Source: Aquincola tertiaricarbonis | Lineage (GTDB): Bacteria > Pseudomonadota > Gammaproteobacteria > Burkholderiales > Burkholderiaceae_C | Reading direction: 5' to 3' | DNA length: 64,000 nt | Assembly: GCF_023573145.1 (NCBI RefSeq) | Contig: NZ_CP097635.1 | Coordinates: 2,480,001-2,544,000 of the forward strand | In this document: positions 42,761-52,365 of the stretch, piece by piece | Layout of the letters: the number at the start of each line of letters is the position of its first letter | How positions within the stretch are numbered: position 1 is the first letter of the stretch | The notes under the pieces: model-generated | Seen by the model: the letters and a program-made list of their open reading frames with translations, nothing else | The model's database searches: none | What the model was told of the DNA's origin: nothing | Program-made: the position numbers and the translations under genes

Positions 42761-43198
42761 CTACGATCCACCTTCCATGAAGCGCGTGCCGCGCAGCATG
42801 CCGCGGCCCTCGGCATTGCGCAGCTCCAGCAGGCCGTCGGGCCGCACACGGGCGGTGCGCGCCGCTTCCAGCGCGGTGAGGATGCGGTCTTCCTGCTCCA
42901 TCGCCATCGGGCCGCAGGCGCGTCGGGTGGTCACCACCGGGCCCACGGCCAGGCGGTCGCCTTGCAGGGTGTAGGACGCACTCAGGCTGTTGCAGCTGGT
43001 GTGGCCCACCAGCGTGCCATCGGGCCGAAAGTCCAGCCGTGCCTGGCTGCGGTCGATCAGCGGCTCGGTCATGGCCTGGTCCACCCGCCACAGGCCCGCC
43101 ACGCTGAGCGTGGGCGATGTGGGCGATGTGGGCGGCGTGCCGGCGCAGCCGGCCAGCAGCAGCAACGCGAAGGGGAGGGCGCGGGAAGCGATCGGCAT
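42761..43198 (-). CDS. META-domain (HslJ-like) lipoprotein
   Basis: 145 residues from the ATG at 43198 (GCAGGAGACC upstream). Lipobox LAGC at residues 14-17, followed by a low-complexity TPPTSPTSPT linker. The META domain has its hallmarks: DFRPDGTLVGHTSCNSLSAS, LAVGPVVTTRRACGPMAMEQ, EDRILTALEAA. This family (HslJ and relatives) includes outer-membrane or periplasmic proteins linked to stress and motility; biochemical role unresolved. It is divergent from the LysR gene at 43302. An ATG nine codons upstream gives a worse signal sequence. Confidence 0.88.
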   Translation of the reverse strand: MPIASRALPFALLLLAGCAGTPPTSPTSPTLSVAGLWRVDQAMTEPLIDRSQARLDFRPDGTLVGHTSCNSLSASYTLQGDRLAVGPVVTTRRACGPMAMEQEDRILTALEAARTARVRPDGLLELRNAEGRGMLRGTRFMEGGS

Positions 43199-43301
43199 GC
43201 AAGGTCTCCTGCGGCGGCACGGCATGGGCGCCGCTTGTGGGCCGGTTTATAGCCGGATACTGCGCGCACCGCGCCGCCGGCGTGGGCAAGGAGCCTGGGC
43301 T

Positions 43302-44228
43302 TTGGAACTGCGTCAGCTGCGTTACTTCGTGCGTGTGGTGGAACTGGGCAGCATGGGGCGGGCCGCGCAGGAGATGGGCGTGGTGACCTCGGCGCTCAGC
43401 CAGCAGATCAGCCGGCTGGAAGGTGAGCTGGCCACGCGGCTGTTGCAGCGCGACGCCCGCGGCGCTCGCGCCACCGATGCAGGCATGGCCTTCTACCAGC
43501 AGGCGCAGCTGGCGCTTCGCCATGCCGACGATGCGGTGCGGGCCGCGCAGCAGGCCCGCTTGTCGGGCCATGTGAGCGTGGGGCTGGCGCCTTCCACCTC
43601 GGCGGTGCTGGCGCTGCCCTTCATGCAGGCCATGCGCGCGCGCTACCCCGATGTGCGGCTGCGCATGGTCGAGAGCCTGTCGGGCCATCTGGCCGGCATG
43701 CTCACCGCCCGACAGCTGGACCTGGCGGTGCTGTTTGATGCTGGCGAGTCCGGTGGCCATGCCAGCGTGCCGCTGCTGGAAGAGCGTCTCTTCGTGCTGG
43801 GCCTGCGTGGCCTGACGGGCCTGCCCACCGCCGCGCGGGTGCGGCTGGCCGAGCTGCGCCACTTGCCGCTGCTGCTGCCCAGCCACCGGCACGGCCTGCG
43901 TGCCACGGTGGACGCGGCCTTCCGCCGCTCACGCGGCCAGCCCAACCTGGTGCTGGAAGTGGACGGCCTGGCGGTGTTGATGGATGCGGTGTGCGCCGGC
44001 CTGGCCGCCACCATCCAGCCCGGCGCCGCCACCGCCCGGCTGGCGGGCAGCGACATCGTGCGCGCGGAGATCACCGACCGCGGTGCCCGCCGCATCAACC
44101 GCCTGGCCGCGCTGCCCGAAGACGAGCTGTCGCCGGCCGCGCTGGCGGCGCGGGTGGTGCTGCGCGATGTGGCGCGGGCGCTGGTGCAGGGTGGGCAATG
44201 GCCTGGCGTCACCCTTCACGAAGCGTGA
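43302..44228 (+). CDS. LysR-family regulator of the Tcu-type cluster (TTG start)
   Basis: 308 residues from a TTG at 43302. The start is fixed by an AAGGAG site eight bases upstream and by the typical LELRQLRYFVRVVELGSM opening of LysR proteins; there is no ATG in frame nearby. The helix-turn-helix is QEMGVVTSALSQQISRLEGELAT. The effector domain spans about 90-295 (HVSVGLAPSTSAVLALPFM, HRHGLRATVDAAF). It is co-oriented with tcuA 59 bases downstream. In Salmonella the LysR protein TcuR activates tcuABC in response to tricarballylate; a similar role here is likely by position but the inducer could differ. Confidence 0.9.
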   Translation: MELRQLRYFVRVVELGSMGRAAQEMGVVTSALSQQISRLEGELATRLLQRDARGARATDAGMAFYQQAQLALRHADDAVRAAQQARLSGHVSVGLAPSTSAVLALPFMQAMRARYPDVRLRMVESLSGHLAGMLTARQLDLAVLFDAGESGGHASVPLLEERLFVLGLRGLTGLPTAARVRLAELRHLPLLLPSHRHGLRATVDAAFRRSRGQPNLVLEVDGLAVLMDAVCAGLAATIQPGAATARLAGSDIVRAEITDRGARRINRLAALPEDELSPAALAARVVLRDVARALVQGGQWPGVTLHEA

Positions 44229-44287
44229 ACACCTGTTGCTCGCGGGCCGTCTAGCGGCGGGGCAGGGCGGCTCCTAGAGTGCCGCCC

Positions 44288-45730
44288 ATGCCTTCAACGC
44301 AGACCCCGGACATCCCCGACGTGCTCGTCATCGGCGGCGGCAATGCCGCGCTGTGCGCCGCGCTGATGGCGCGCGAAGCCGGTGCCAGCGTGCAGCTGCT
44401 CGAAGCCTCGCCGCGCGAATGGCGCGGCGGCAACTCGCAGCATGTGCGCAACCTGCGCTGCATGCACGATGCGCCGCAGGACGTGCTGGTGGAGGCCTAC
44501 ACCGAAGAGGAGTTCTGGCAGGACCTGCTCAAGGTGACGGGCGGCCGCACCGACGAGGCGCTGGCCCGGCTGGTGATCCGCGCCAGCGCCACCTGCCGGC
44601 CCTGGATGCGCCGGCACGGGGTGCACTTCCAGCCATCGCTGTCGGGGGCGTTGCACACCGCGCGCACCAATGCGTTTTTCATGGGCGGCGGCAAGGCGCT
44701 GGTCAATGCCTACTACCGCAGTGCCGAACGGCTGGGCGTGCAGGTGCGCTACGACACGCCGGTGGACCGGCTGGAGCTGCAGGACGGCCGCTTCGTGGCG
44801 GCCTGGTCGGGCGGCCAGCGCTTTGCGGCGCGCGCCTGCGTGCTGGCCTGCGGTGGCTTCGAGAGCAACCGCGACTGGCTGCGTGAAGCCTGGGGCACCA
44901 ATGCGCGTGGCGAGCACCCGGCCGACAACTTCCTGATCCGCGGCACCCGCTTCAACACCGGCACGCTGCTGCGCTTCATGATGGCCGCGGGCGCCGATAC
45001 CATCGGCGACCCCACGCAGGCCCACATGGTGGCCATCGACGCGCGGGCGCCGCTGTACGACGGCGGCATCTGCACCCGCATCGACTGCGTGTCGCTGGGC
45101 GTGGTGCTCAACCGCGAGGCCGAGCGCTTCTACGACGAGGGCGAGGACTTCTGGCCCAAGCGCTATGCCATCTGGGGCCGTCTGGTGGCGCAGCAACCGG
45201 GGCAGGTGGCCTGGTCGGTGATCGACGCCAAGGCGGTGGGCCGCTTCATGCCGCCGGTGTTTCCGGGCGTGCGGGCCGACAGCCTGCCCGCGCTGGCCCG
45301 CGGCCTGGGCCTGGACGAGGCCCGCTTCATGCACACGCTGCAGGCCTACAACGCAGCCTGCCGGCCCGGCAGCTTCGACCACACCCGGCTGGACGACTGC
45401 CGCACCGAAGGCCTGAGCCCGGCCAAGACCCACTGGGCGCGGCCGATCGACACGCCGCCGTTCTTCGGTTATGCGCTGCGCCCGGGCGTCACCTTCACCT
45501 ACCTGGGCCTGAAGGTGGACCACACCGCCGCCGTGCGCTTTGGCGGGCGGCCCAGCCCCAACCTGTTCGTGGCCGGCGAGATGATGGCCGGCAACGTGCT
45601 GGGCCAGGGCTACACCGCCGGCGTGGGCATGAGCATCGGCACCGCCTTCGGTCGCATCGCGGGCACGCAGGCCGCGGCCGCCTGCGGCCACGCTCACCCG
45701 CACCTGGAGCAAGACCATGTCGCCGCTTGA
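44288..45730 (+). CDS. tcuA: FAD-dependent tricarballylate dehydrogenase-like protein (TcuA)
   Basis: 480 residues from the ATG at 44288. N-terminal FAD motif [21 protein letters not shown], then [14 protein letters not shown], and a second FAD segment [14 protein letters not shown]. It has the fumarate-reductase/succinate-dehydrogenase flavoprotein layout, with a capping domain and a C-terminal [21 protein letters not shown]. In Salmonella TcuA oxidises tricarballylate to cis-aconitate and passes electrons to TcuB; close homologues act on citrate-like acids. The last 14 bases overlap tcuB, implying coupled translation. Confidence 0.92.
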   Translation: MPSTQTPDIPDVLVIGGGNAALCAALMAREAGASVQLLEASPREWRGGNSQHVRNLRCMHDAPQDVLVEAYTEEEFWQDLLKVTGGRTDEALARLVIRASATCRPWMRRHGVHFQPSLSGALHTARTNAFFMGGGKALVNAYYRSAERLGVQVRYDTPVDRLELQDGRFVAAWSGGQRFAARACVLACGGFESNRDWLREAWGTNARGEHPADNFLIRGTRFNTGTLLRFMMAAGADTIGDPTQAHMVAIDARAPLYDGGICTRIDCVSLGVVLNREAERFYDEGEDFWPKRYAIWGRLVAQQPGQVAWSVIDAKAVGRFMPPVFPGVRADSLPALARGLGLDEARFMHTLQAYNAACRPGSFDHTRLDDCRTEGLSPAKTHWARPIDTPPFFGYALRPGVTFTYLGLKVDHTAAVRFGGRPSPNLFVAGEMMAGNVLGQGYTAGVGMSIGTAFGRIAGTQAAAACGHAHPHLEQDHVAA

Positions 45731-46898
45731 CACCCTGGTGCGCGAAGCCACCGACCTGGCCGAGGCACGGCCGCCGCGGGTGATCCCGATCCAGCCGATG
45801 ACGGGCAGCGAGCAGGAGGTGGCCCGCGTGATGGCCATCTGCAATGCCTGCCGCTATTGCGAAGGCTTTTGCGCGGTGTTTCCGGCCATGACGCGGCGGC
45901 TGGACTTCCACAAGCAGGACGTGAACCTGCTGGCCAACCTGTGCCACAACTGCGGCGCCTGCCTGCATGCCTGCCAGTACGCGCCGCCGCACGAATTCGC
46001 GGTGAACGTGCCGCGCGCCATGGCCGAGGTGCGGCTGGGCACCTACACCGAGTTTGCGTGGCCACCGGCGCTTGGCCGGCTGTACCAGCGCAACGGCCTC
46101 ACGCTGGCGCTGGCACTGGCCGGCGGGCTGGCGCTGTTCATGATGCTGGCCGCCGGCCTGCACGGCAGCCTGTGGGGCGGCGCGCCGCAGGGCAACTTCT
46201 ATGCGGTGTTCCCGCACAACCTGATGGTGGCGCTGTTCGCGCCGGTGTTCCTGTTCGCGGCGCTGGCCCTGGGCATCGGCGTGCGCCGCTTTTGGCGCAG
46301 CGAGCGCCCGGGGCCGGCCAGCGGCGCGGCGGTGGCCGAGGCCACGCACGACGTGCTGCGGCTCAAGTACCTGGACGGCGGCCATGGCGAAGGCTGCAAC
46401 AACGCGGACGACCGCTTCACCCAGGCAAGGCGGCGTTTCCACCACCTCACGTTCTACGGCTTCATGCTGTGCTTCGCGGCCACCAGCGTGGCCACGCTGT
46501 ACCACTACCTGCTGGGCTGGCAGGCGCCGTACGGCTATGCCAGCTTGCCCAAGCTGCTGGGCACCAGCGGCGGCGTGATGCTGGTGCTGGGCACCGCGGG
46601 GCTCTTCATGCTCAACCTGCGCCGGCATGCGCTGCAGCAGGACCTGCGGCAGCGGCCGATGGACCGTGGCTTCATCGCGCTGCTGTTCCTCACGGCCGCC
46701 AGCGGCCTGGTGCTGATGTTGTTCAAGGGCACGCCCGCGCTGGCACTGCTGCTGTCGGCGCACCTGGGCGCGGTGATGGCCCTGTTCGCCACCATGCCCT
46801 ACGGCAAGTTCGCCCACGGCATCTACCGCAGCGCCGCCCTGCTGAAGTGGGCGATCGAGAAGCGACAGCCGAGCCGATTGCAGCTCGGCGATGACTGA
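45717..46898 (+). CDS. tcuB: Membrane iron-sulfur electron-transfer protein TcuB (CitB family)
   Basis: 393 residues. Two cysteine clusters in the N-terminal third: [11 protein letters not shown] and [16 protein letters not shown], enough for two Fe-S centres. Then about six membrane helices ([101 protein letters not shown]) with conserved His suited to haem or quinone binding. TcuB reoxidises the flavin of TcuA and donates electrons to the respiratory quinone pool. It overlaps tcuA by 14 bases and precedes the Bug gene by 28. Confidence 0.93.
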   Translation: MSPLDTLVREATDLAEARPPRVIPIQPMTGSEQEVARVMAICNACRYCEGFCAVFPAMTRRLDFHKQDVNLLANLCHNCGACLHACQYAPPHEFAVNVPRAMAEVRLGTYTEFAWPPALGRLYQRNGLTLALALAGGLALFMMLAAGLHGSLWGGAPQGNFYAVFPHNLMVALFAPVFLFAALALGIGVRRFWRSERPGPASGAAVAEATHDVLRLKYLDGGHGEGCNNADDRFTQARRRFHHLTFYGFMLCFAATSVATLYHYLLGWQAPYGYASLPKLLGTSGGVMLVLGTAGLFMLNLRRHALQQDLRQRPMDRGFIALLFLTAASGLVLMLFKGTPALALLLSAHLGAVMALFATMPYGKFAHGIYRSAALLKWAIEKRQPSRLQLGDD

Positions 46899-46926
46899 TT
46901 CCAACTGCCACCGCCAGGAGACCGCC

Positions 46927-47910
46927 ATGCGCCCCAGCCTCACCACCCGCCGCCGTTGCTTCCCCTTGCTGGCCTTGGCGCTGGCGCTGGCCGCGGGCCA
47001 TGCCCATGCCCAGGAGCTGCCCAGGAAGCCGATCACCCTGGTGGTGGGCTTTGCCGCCGGTGGCGCGGCCGATGCGGCGGCGCGGATGATCGCCAAGAAG
47101 CTGCAGGCCAACATCGGCCAGACCGTGGTGGTGGACAACCGGGCCGGGGCCGGCGGCAACATCGCCCACCAGTTCGTGGCCAAGGCCGAGCCGGACGGCT
47201 CGGTGATCCTGCTGGGCTCCATCGGCCCGCTGACCATCGCGCCGCACCTGATGAAGGTGGGCTACGAACCGCAGAAGGACCTGGCGCCGCTGACCATGGG
47301 CGTGAGCTTTCCCAACGTGCTGGTGGTGCACCAGGGCGTGGGCGTGAAGACGCTGGCCGAGTTCGTGGCCAGGGCGAAGGCGCAACCGGGCAAGCTGGAC
47401 TTCGCTTCCACCGGCGCGGGCTCCGCCTCTCACCTGGCGGGCGAACTGCTGAACCAGCGCGCCGGCATCGACACGGTGCACATCCCGTACAAGGGCGGGG
47501 CGCCTGCGCTGCAGGACCTGCTGGGGGGCCGCGTGGCGGCCTACTACTCCACGCCCGCCACCGCGGCACCGCACATCGAATCGGGCAAGCTGGTGCCGCT
47601 GGCCACCACCGGCCTGCAGCGCTCGGAGTTCATGCCCAAGGTGCCCACGGTGGCCGAATCGGGCTACCCCGGCTTTGCCGCCACCAACTGGTATGCCTTC
47701 ATGGCGCCGGGCAAGACGCCGGTGCCGGTGCTGGAGCGCTGGAACCAGGAGCTGGTCAAGGCCCTGCGCGACCCCGAGGTGAAGGCCGAGCTGGACCACC
47801 ATGGCCTGACCCCCGCCCCGGGCACCCGCCAGCAGCTGGCCGACTACATCACCAGCGAATCGCGCACCTGGGGCCAGCTGGTGCGTGAGCGCGGCATCAA
47901 GGCCGACTGA
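46927..47910 (+). CDS. Bug/TctC-family tripartite tricarboxylate binding protein
   Basis: 327 residues from the ATG at 46927 (CCAGGAGACC upstream). Signal peptide with RRRCFPLLALALALAAGHAHAQ. The family fold is clear: ITLVVGFAAGGAADAAAR, VVVDNRAGAGGNIA, PDGSVILLGSIGPL, DLAPLTMGVSFPNVLVVH, HIPYKGGAPALQDLLGG, PTVAESGYPG and WYAFMAPGKTPVPVLER. Bug proteins bind carboxylates such as citrate or other small acids in the periplasm. The TctA/TctB permease genes are not adjacent and no TcuC-type symporter is present. This orphan protein either works with a permease elsewhere or acts as a sensor. Its place directly after tcuB suggests it serves the same substrate. Confidence 0.93.
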   Translation: MRPSLTTRRRCFPLLALALALAAGHAHAQELPRKPITLVVGFAAGGAADAAARMIAKKLQANIGQTVVVDNRAGAGGNIAHQFVAKAEPDGSVILLGSIGPLTIAPHLMKVGYEPQKDLAPLTMGVSFPNVLVVHQGVGVKTLAEFVARAKAQPGKLDFASTGAGSASHLAGELLNQRAGIDTVHIPYKGGAPALQDLLGGRVAAYYSTPATAAPHIESGKLVPLATTGLQRSEFMPKVPTVAESGYPGFAATNWYAFMAPGKTPVPVLERWNQELVKALRDPEVKAELDHHGLTPAPGTRQQLADYITSESRTWGQLVRERGIKAD

Positions 47911-48035
47911 AACGGCCGCGGCGCGCCGCCCCGCCTGGCCGCCTCTGGCCGTCCGCATCAAAAGATGCGACGGTCGCCGTGTCATGCACGGATACTCGGC
48001 GCTGGCTTCACCCAGCAGTTCTGAGCCTCGCTTCC

Positions 48036-50201
48036 GTGCAAACCGCCGCCTTCGTCAGTACCTCCCACGACCCCCTGCTCGTCGCGGCCTCCCTGGTGGT
48101 GGCCGTTTTCGCCTCCTACGTCGCGCTGGATCTCACGCGGCGCGTGCAGGCCGCCACCGGCTCGCTGCGGCTGGCCTGGTGGGCGGGCGGCTCGCTGGTG
48201 CTGGGCACCGGCATCTGGTCGATGCACTTCGTGGGCATGCTGGGCTTCGAGGCCGGCATGCCGCTGGGCTACCGCTGGTGGCCCACCGCGGCCAGCTGGC
48301 TGGCCGCCGTCTCGGCCGCCAGCGTGGCCCTGGCCGCCGCCACCCGTGATGGGTTGACGACACCGGTGCTGGCAGGCGGCAGCGTGACCATGGCCATCGC
48401 GGTGTGCGCGATGCACTACCTCGGCATGGGTGCGCTGGACATGGCTCCGGGCCTGCAGTGGCACTGGCCGCTGGTGCTGCTCTCGGGCGCCGTCGCCTTG
48501 GGCGCTTCGGCGGTGGCGCTGTTCATCTTCTTCGCGCTGCGCCAGCGCCATGGGCTGCAGCGGGTGGGCCTGCAGATGCTGGCCGCGGTGGTGATGGGCC
48601 TGGCCATCGGCGGCATGCACTACACCGGCATGGCGGCGGTCAAGCTGCCGGTGGGCGCGCTGTGCCTCAGTGCCGGCGAGCTGGGTGGCCAGTCGCTGGC
48701 AGTGCTGGTGACGCTGACCACGCTGCTGGTGCTGGGCGGCGCGCTGCTGCTGTCGATCAACGATGCGCTGGCCCATGCCCGCGAGCTGGCGCTCAGCGAT
48801 TCGCTGCAGCAGGCCAACCTGAGCCTGCGCGAAGCCAACGAACAGCTGCAGCGCCGCGCCTTCGAAGACCCGCTGAGCGGCCTGCCCAACCGCGCGCTCT
48901 TCCACGACCGTCTGCAGCATGCCATCCACCGGCTCGGCCGGCGCGACCGCCTGGCCGGCCTGCCCGAGGACCGGCTGGCGGTGCTGTTTCTCGACATCGA
49001 CGGCTTCAAGCCGATCAACGACACGCTGGGCCACCACGCCGGCGACGAGGTGCTGCGCGAAGTGGGCCGGCGGCTGCATTCGGCTGCCCGCAGCAGCGAC
49101 ACCCTGGCCCGGCTGGGCGGTGATGAGTTCGCGGTGCTCATCGAATCGCGCGATGCGGCCAACGAGGCCATGCCGCTGGCCCGCCGTATGATCGAGGTGC
49201 TGCACCGGCCCTTCACGGTGGCGGCGCAGCGGGTGTCGCTTTCCTGCTCGGTGGGTGTGGCGCTGTACCCGGACCATGACGATTCGGGCCATCGCCTGAT
49301 CGCCTGCGCCGACGCGGCGATGTATGCCGCCAAGCGCGCCGGCGGCAGCACCTGCGTGGTCTACCACCCCAGCATGGAGGGTGATGCCGGCGAGCAGCTC
49401 GCCCTGCAGCAGGAGCTGCGCGATGCCATCGACCATGGCGAGCTGCGGCTTTACTACCAGCCCAAGGTGTGCAGCCGCAATGGCCGCGTGCACGGCTGGG
49501 AGGCGCTGGTCCGCTGGCAGCATCCACGGCGCGGGCTGCTGGGCCCGGCGGTGTTCATCCCGCTGGCCGAGCGCTTCGGCTTCATCGGCAGCCTGGGCCA
49601 GTGGGTGGTGGACGAGGCCTGCGCGCAGCTCGCTCGCTGGCGCGAGGCCGGGCTCGACTGCCGCATTGCGGTCAACGTGTCGCCGCAGCAGCTGCGCCAG
49701 GCCGACCTGGCTCTGCGCATCGAGGCGGCCCTGCAGCGGCATGCGTTGGCGCCGGCGAATCTGGTGTGCGAGATCACTGAAAGCGCGGTGATGGAGAACA
49801 CCGAGCAGGAGCGCGGCATGCTGGACCGGATCGCTGCGCTGGGCGTGCGGCTGTCCATCGACGATTTCGGCACCGGTTATTCGTCACTCGCCCACCTGCG
49901 CAAGATCCCGGCGCGCCAGCTCAAGATCGACCGCAGCTTCGTCACCGACCTCGCCACCAGCACCGAGGCCCATGCGGTGCTGGACGCCATCGTGCGCCTG
50001 GCCCATGCGCTGAAGATGGAGGTGGTGGCCGAAGGCGTGGAAACCCAGGCGCAGCTGGACGCCCTGACGCGGCTGGACTGCGACATCCTGCAGGGCTACT
50101 TCATCGCACGGCCGATGCCGGCCGAGCAGGTGCCCGCCTGGGTGGCCGGCCGCGGCCCGCGCCTGCCCGGCGCCGAGCCTGCGTTTACGATGGCGCGATG
50201 A
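48036..50201 (+). CDS. MHYT-GGDEF-EAL protein, membrane c-di-GMP enzyme
   Basis: About 721 residues from a GTG at 48036; a GTG at 47979 would add 19 residues and neither has a good ribosome site. The N-terminal ~240 residues are a seven-helix MHYT sensor with the three diagnostic motifs MHFVGM, MHYLGM and MHYTGM, proposed to bind copper or sense O2, CO or NO. The GGDEF domain has an intact motif (ARLGGDEFAVL) and FLDIDGFKPINDTLGHHAGD. The EAL domain is intact: GWEALVRWQHP, EITESAVM, DDFGTGYSSL, KIDRSFV, VAEGVET. Both activities look possible. It is separate from, but close to, the two-component genes that follow. Confidence 0.93.
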   Translation: MQTAAFVSTSHDPLLVAASLVVAVFASYVALDLTRRVQAATGSLRLAWWAGGSLVLGTGIWSMHFVGMLGFEAGMPLGYRWWPTAASWLAAVSAASVALAAATRDGLTTPVLAGGSVTMAIAVCAMHYLGMGALDMAPGLQWHWPLVLLSGAVALGASAVALFIFFALRQRHGLQRVGLQMLAAVVMGLAIGGMHYTGMAAVKLPVGALCLSAGELGGQSLAVLVTLTTLLVLGGALLLSINDALAHARELALSDSLQQANLSLREANEQLQRRAFEDPLSGLPNRALFHDRLQHAIHRLGRRDRLAGLPEDRLAVLFLDIDGFKPINDTLGHHAGDEVLREVGRRLHSAARSSDTLARLGGDEFAVLIESRDAANEAMPLARRMIEVLHRPFTVAAQRVSLSCSVGVALYPDHDDSGHRLIACADAAMYAAKRAGGSTCVVYHPSMEGDAGEQLALQQELRDAIDHGELRLYYQPKVCSRNGRVHGWEALVRWQHPRRGLLGPAVFIPLAERFGFIGSLGQWVVDEACAQLARWREAGLDCRIAVNVSPQQLRQADLALRIEAALQRHALAPANLVCEITESAVMENTEQERGMLDRIAALGVRLSIDDFGTGYSSLAHLRKIPARQLKIDRSFVTDLATSTEAHAVLDAIVRLAHALKMEVVAEGVETQAQLDALTRLDCDILQGYFIARPMPAEQVPAWVAGRGPRLPGAEPAFTMAR

Positions 50202-50272
50202 AGTCACCGCACCTTCACCCCCACGCCGCCCTGCCCACTGCCGACAGCCGCCGCCCCCGGGCCTGAGCCGCC

Positions 50273-50941
50273 GTGCGCATCCTCATCGTCGAAGACGACT
50301 TCCTGCTGGGTGAAGCCCAGTCCACCGGGCTGCGCCAGGCCGGCCATGCGGTGGACTGGTTCCAGTCGGGGGCGCAGGCCGATGGCGCCATGGCCGGTGC
50401 CGACTACGACGTGGTGCTGCTGGACCTGGGGCTGCCGGGCAACGACGGCATGCACTGGCTGTCGCAGTGGCGCGCGCGTGGCATCCAGGTGCCCATCATG
50501 ATCCTGACCGCTCGCGACGCGGTGGAGCAGCGCATCGCCGGGCTGGACGCGGGCGCCGACGACTACCTGGTCAAGCCGGTGGGCGTGGACGAGCTGGCCG
50601 CGCGGCTGCGGGCGCTGCTGCGCCGTACGGCCGGGCGCGCCCAGCCGGTGTGGCAGCACGGCGCGCTGGCCTACGATCCGTCGTCCAAGCGGGTGCAGTG
50701 GCAGGGCCGGCCGGTGGAACTCACGGCGCGTGAGCTGGCGCTGCTGGAGGCCTTGATGACCGACCCCGACCGCATCCTGTCCAAGGCGGTGCTGCTGGAA
50801 AAGCTCTACGACTGGAACGGCAACGAACCCGAGAGCAACGCGCTGGAAGTGCACGTGTACCACCTGCGCCGCAAGATCCACGCGGGCGTGGTGCGCACCG
50901 TGCGCGGCGTGGGCTATTCGCTGGGGCCGGCGCAGTCATGA
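50273..50941 (+). CDS. OmpR-family response regulator (QseB/PmrA-like)
   Basis: 222 residues from a GTG at 50273. Receiver domain: ILIVEDDFLLGEA acidic pocket, phosphoacceptor Asp in VVLLDLGLPG, Thr in MILTARD, Lys in DDYLVKPV. C-terminal winged helix: VELTARELALLEALM, LYDWNGNEPESNALEVHVYHLRRKI, and VRTVRGVGYSL. The NExESNxxEVHxxxLRRK sequence is typical of the QseB/TctD group. The stop overlaps the histidine kinase ATG by four bases (ATGA), a standard operon junction. Confidence 0.94.
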   Translation: MRILIVEDDFLLGEAQSTGLRQAGHAVDWFQSGAQADGAMAGADYDVVLLDLGLPGNDGMHWLSQWRARGIQVPIMILTARDAVEQRIAGLDAGADDYLVKPVGVDELAARLRALLRRTAGRAQPVWQHGALAYDPSSKRVQWQGRPVELTARELALLEALMTDPDRILSKAVLLEKLYDWNGNEPESNALEVHVYHLRRKIHAGVVRTVRGVGYSLGPAQS

Positions 50942-52344
50942 GCACACCCATGCCCGCTGCCCCCCGCCGCAGCATCAGCCTGCAGCGGCGGCTGCTGCTG
51001 TCGGTGCTGGTGTGTGCGCCCCTGGTGTGGGCGGTGGCGGTGGTGGCTTCGGTGAACCACGCGCGGCACGAGGTCAACGAGCTCTACGACTCCGAGCTGA
51101 TCCGCCTGGCGCGCGAGGTGCAGTCCACGCTGGTGATGGCCGGCGACACCGAGGCCGAGCTGCCCGCCGGCCACGGCCAGAGCAGCGGCCGCGACGGTGT
51201 GGCCGACCTGGCCGACCTGGCCATCGCGGTGTGGGACCGCCAGGGCCACCGGCTGCTGAACGACCGCGAAGGCGCGATGCTGGAGTACCGGCCCGATGCG
51301 GTGGGCTTCGTCGACCAGACCATCGACGGCCGCGAGTGGCGCGTGTACTACCTGCAGTCGGGCAACGGCAACCGGCTGGTGGCCGCCGGCCAGCGCGAAC
51401 ATGAGCGCGACGAGGTGGTGTGGGGCCTGACGCTGAGCCAGCTGGTGCCCTGGCTGCTGACGCTGCCGGTGCTGCTGCTGGTGCTGGCCTGGGCGGTGCG
51501 CCGCGCGCTGGCCCCGGCCCATGCGCTGGCCGACCAGCTGAAGAACCGCGCCGCCGACGACCTGGCTCCTTTGGCCGAGCCGCAGGCCGTGCCGGTGGAG
51601 CTCGCTCCACTGGTGATGGCGATCAACGGTTCCTTCTCGCGCACCGCCGAACTGCTGCTGCGCGAGCGGCGCTTCGTGGCCGACGCCGCGCATGAGCTGC
51701 GCACGCCGCTGGCCACGCTGCGTGCGCAATGGGAGGTGGTGCGCCGCTCGCGCGACGAGGCCGAGCGCGACCACGCCCAGCGCCGGCTGGACGCCGGTCT
51801 GGACCGCATGGACCGGCTGGTGACGCAGCTGCTGGCGCTGTCACGCGCCGACAGTGCCGATGCTTCGCTGTTGACCACGCCGATCGATTGGGCCGAGGTG
51901 GTGGAACGGGCGATGAACGACTGCCTGGCGCTGGCGGGGCGGCGGCAGATCGAGCTGGGCTGCGACTGGCCCGAGGATGGCCGGCCGCCGCTGCCGCTGC
52001 GCGGTGACCCGCAGCTGATGACGGTGGTGCTGCGCAACCTGCTGGACAACGCGGTGCGTTATGCGCCCGAGGGCACGGCGGTGACGCTGAGCCTGCTGCC
52101 GACGCACCTGCAACTGGACAACGCCGGCCCGCCGCTGACCGACGAGCAGATGCGCACGCTGGGCCAGCGCTTCCACCGCGCCGATGGGCAGCGCGAGACG
52201 GGCAGCGGCCTGGGCATCTCCATCGTGCAGCGCATCGCGCAGCTGCACGGCCTGGTGCTGCAGGTGGGCGCCGGTGAAGGCGGCCAGGGTGTGCGGGTGG
52301 TGCTGCGGCCGGCTCCGGGCTGGGCCGCCGGCAGCGGCCGTTGA
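50938..52344 (+). CDS. Sensor histidine kinase (QseC/TctE-like)
   Basis: 468 residues. Two membrane helices (LLLSVLVCAPLVWAVAVVA and VPWLLTLPVLLLVLAWAVRR) flank a roughly 130-residue periplasmic sensor. DHp box: FVADAAHELRTPLATLRAQ with the phosphoaccepting His. ATPase domain: LRNLLDNAVRYAPEGT (N box), LDNAGPPLTDEQ (G1) and ETGSGLGISIVQRIA (G2). It is translationally coupled to the response regulator. This family is often encoded beside tricarboxylate transport genes as TctDE; the Bug gene lies only 3 kb upstream with the MHYT gene between, so a link is possible but unproven. Confidence 0.94.
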   Translation: MSTPMPAAPRRSISLQRRLLLSVLVCAPLVWAVAVVASVNHARHEVNELYDSELIRLAREVQSTLVMAGDTEAELPAGHGQSSGRDGVADLADLAIAVWDRQGHRLLNDREGAMLEYRPDAVGFVDQTIDGREWRVYYLQSGNGNRLVAAGQREHERDEVVWGLTLSQLVPWLLTLPVLLLVLAWAVRRALAPAHALADQLKNRAADDLAPLAEPQAVPVELAPLVMAINGSFSRTAELLLRERRFVADAAHELRTPLATLRAQWEVVRRSRDEAERDHAQRRLDAGLDRMDRLVTQLLALSRADSADASLLTTPIDWAEVVERAMNDCLALAGRRQIELGCDWPEDGRPPLPLRGDPQLMTVVLRNLLDNAVRYAPEGTAVTLSLLPTHLQLDNAGPPLTDEQMRTLGQRFHRADGQRETGSGLGISIVQRIAQLHGLVLQVGAGEGGQGVRVVLRPAPGWAAGSGR

Positions 52345-52365
52345 AGCTGCGGCCCGCTCAGCGGC

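Noticed and set aside
39643..42780. 1045-codon plus-strand frame opposite the large membrane protein
   Set aside because: The translation is Gln/His/Arg/Ala low-complexity without motifs. The minus-strand frame has membrane helices and ordinary composition.
47941..47985. Hairpin with GATGC stem near 47956-47969 as a terminator of the Bug gene
   Set aside because: The stem is short with a bulge and no U-run follows.
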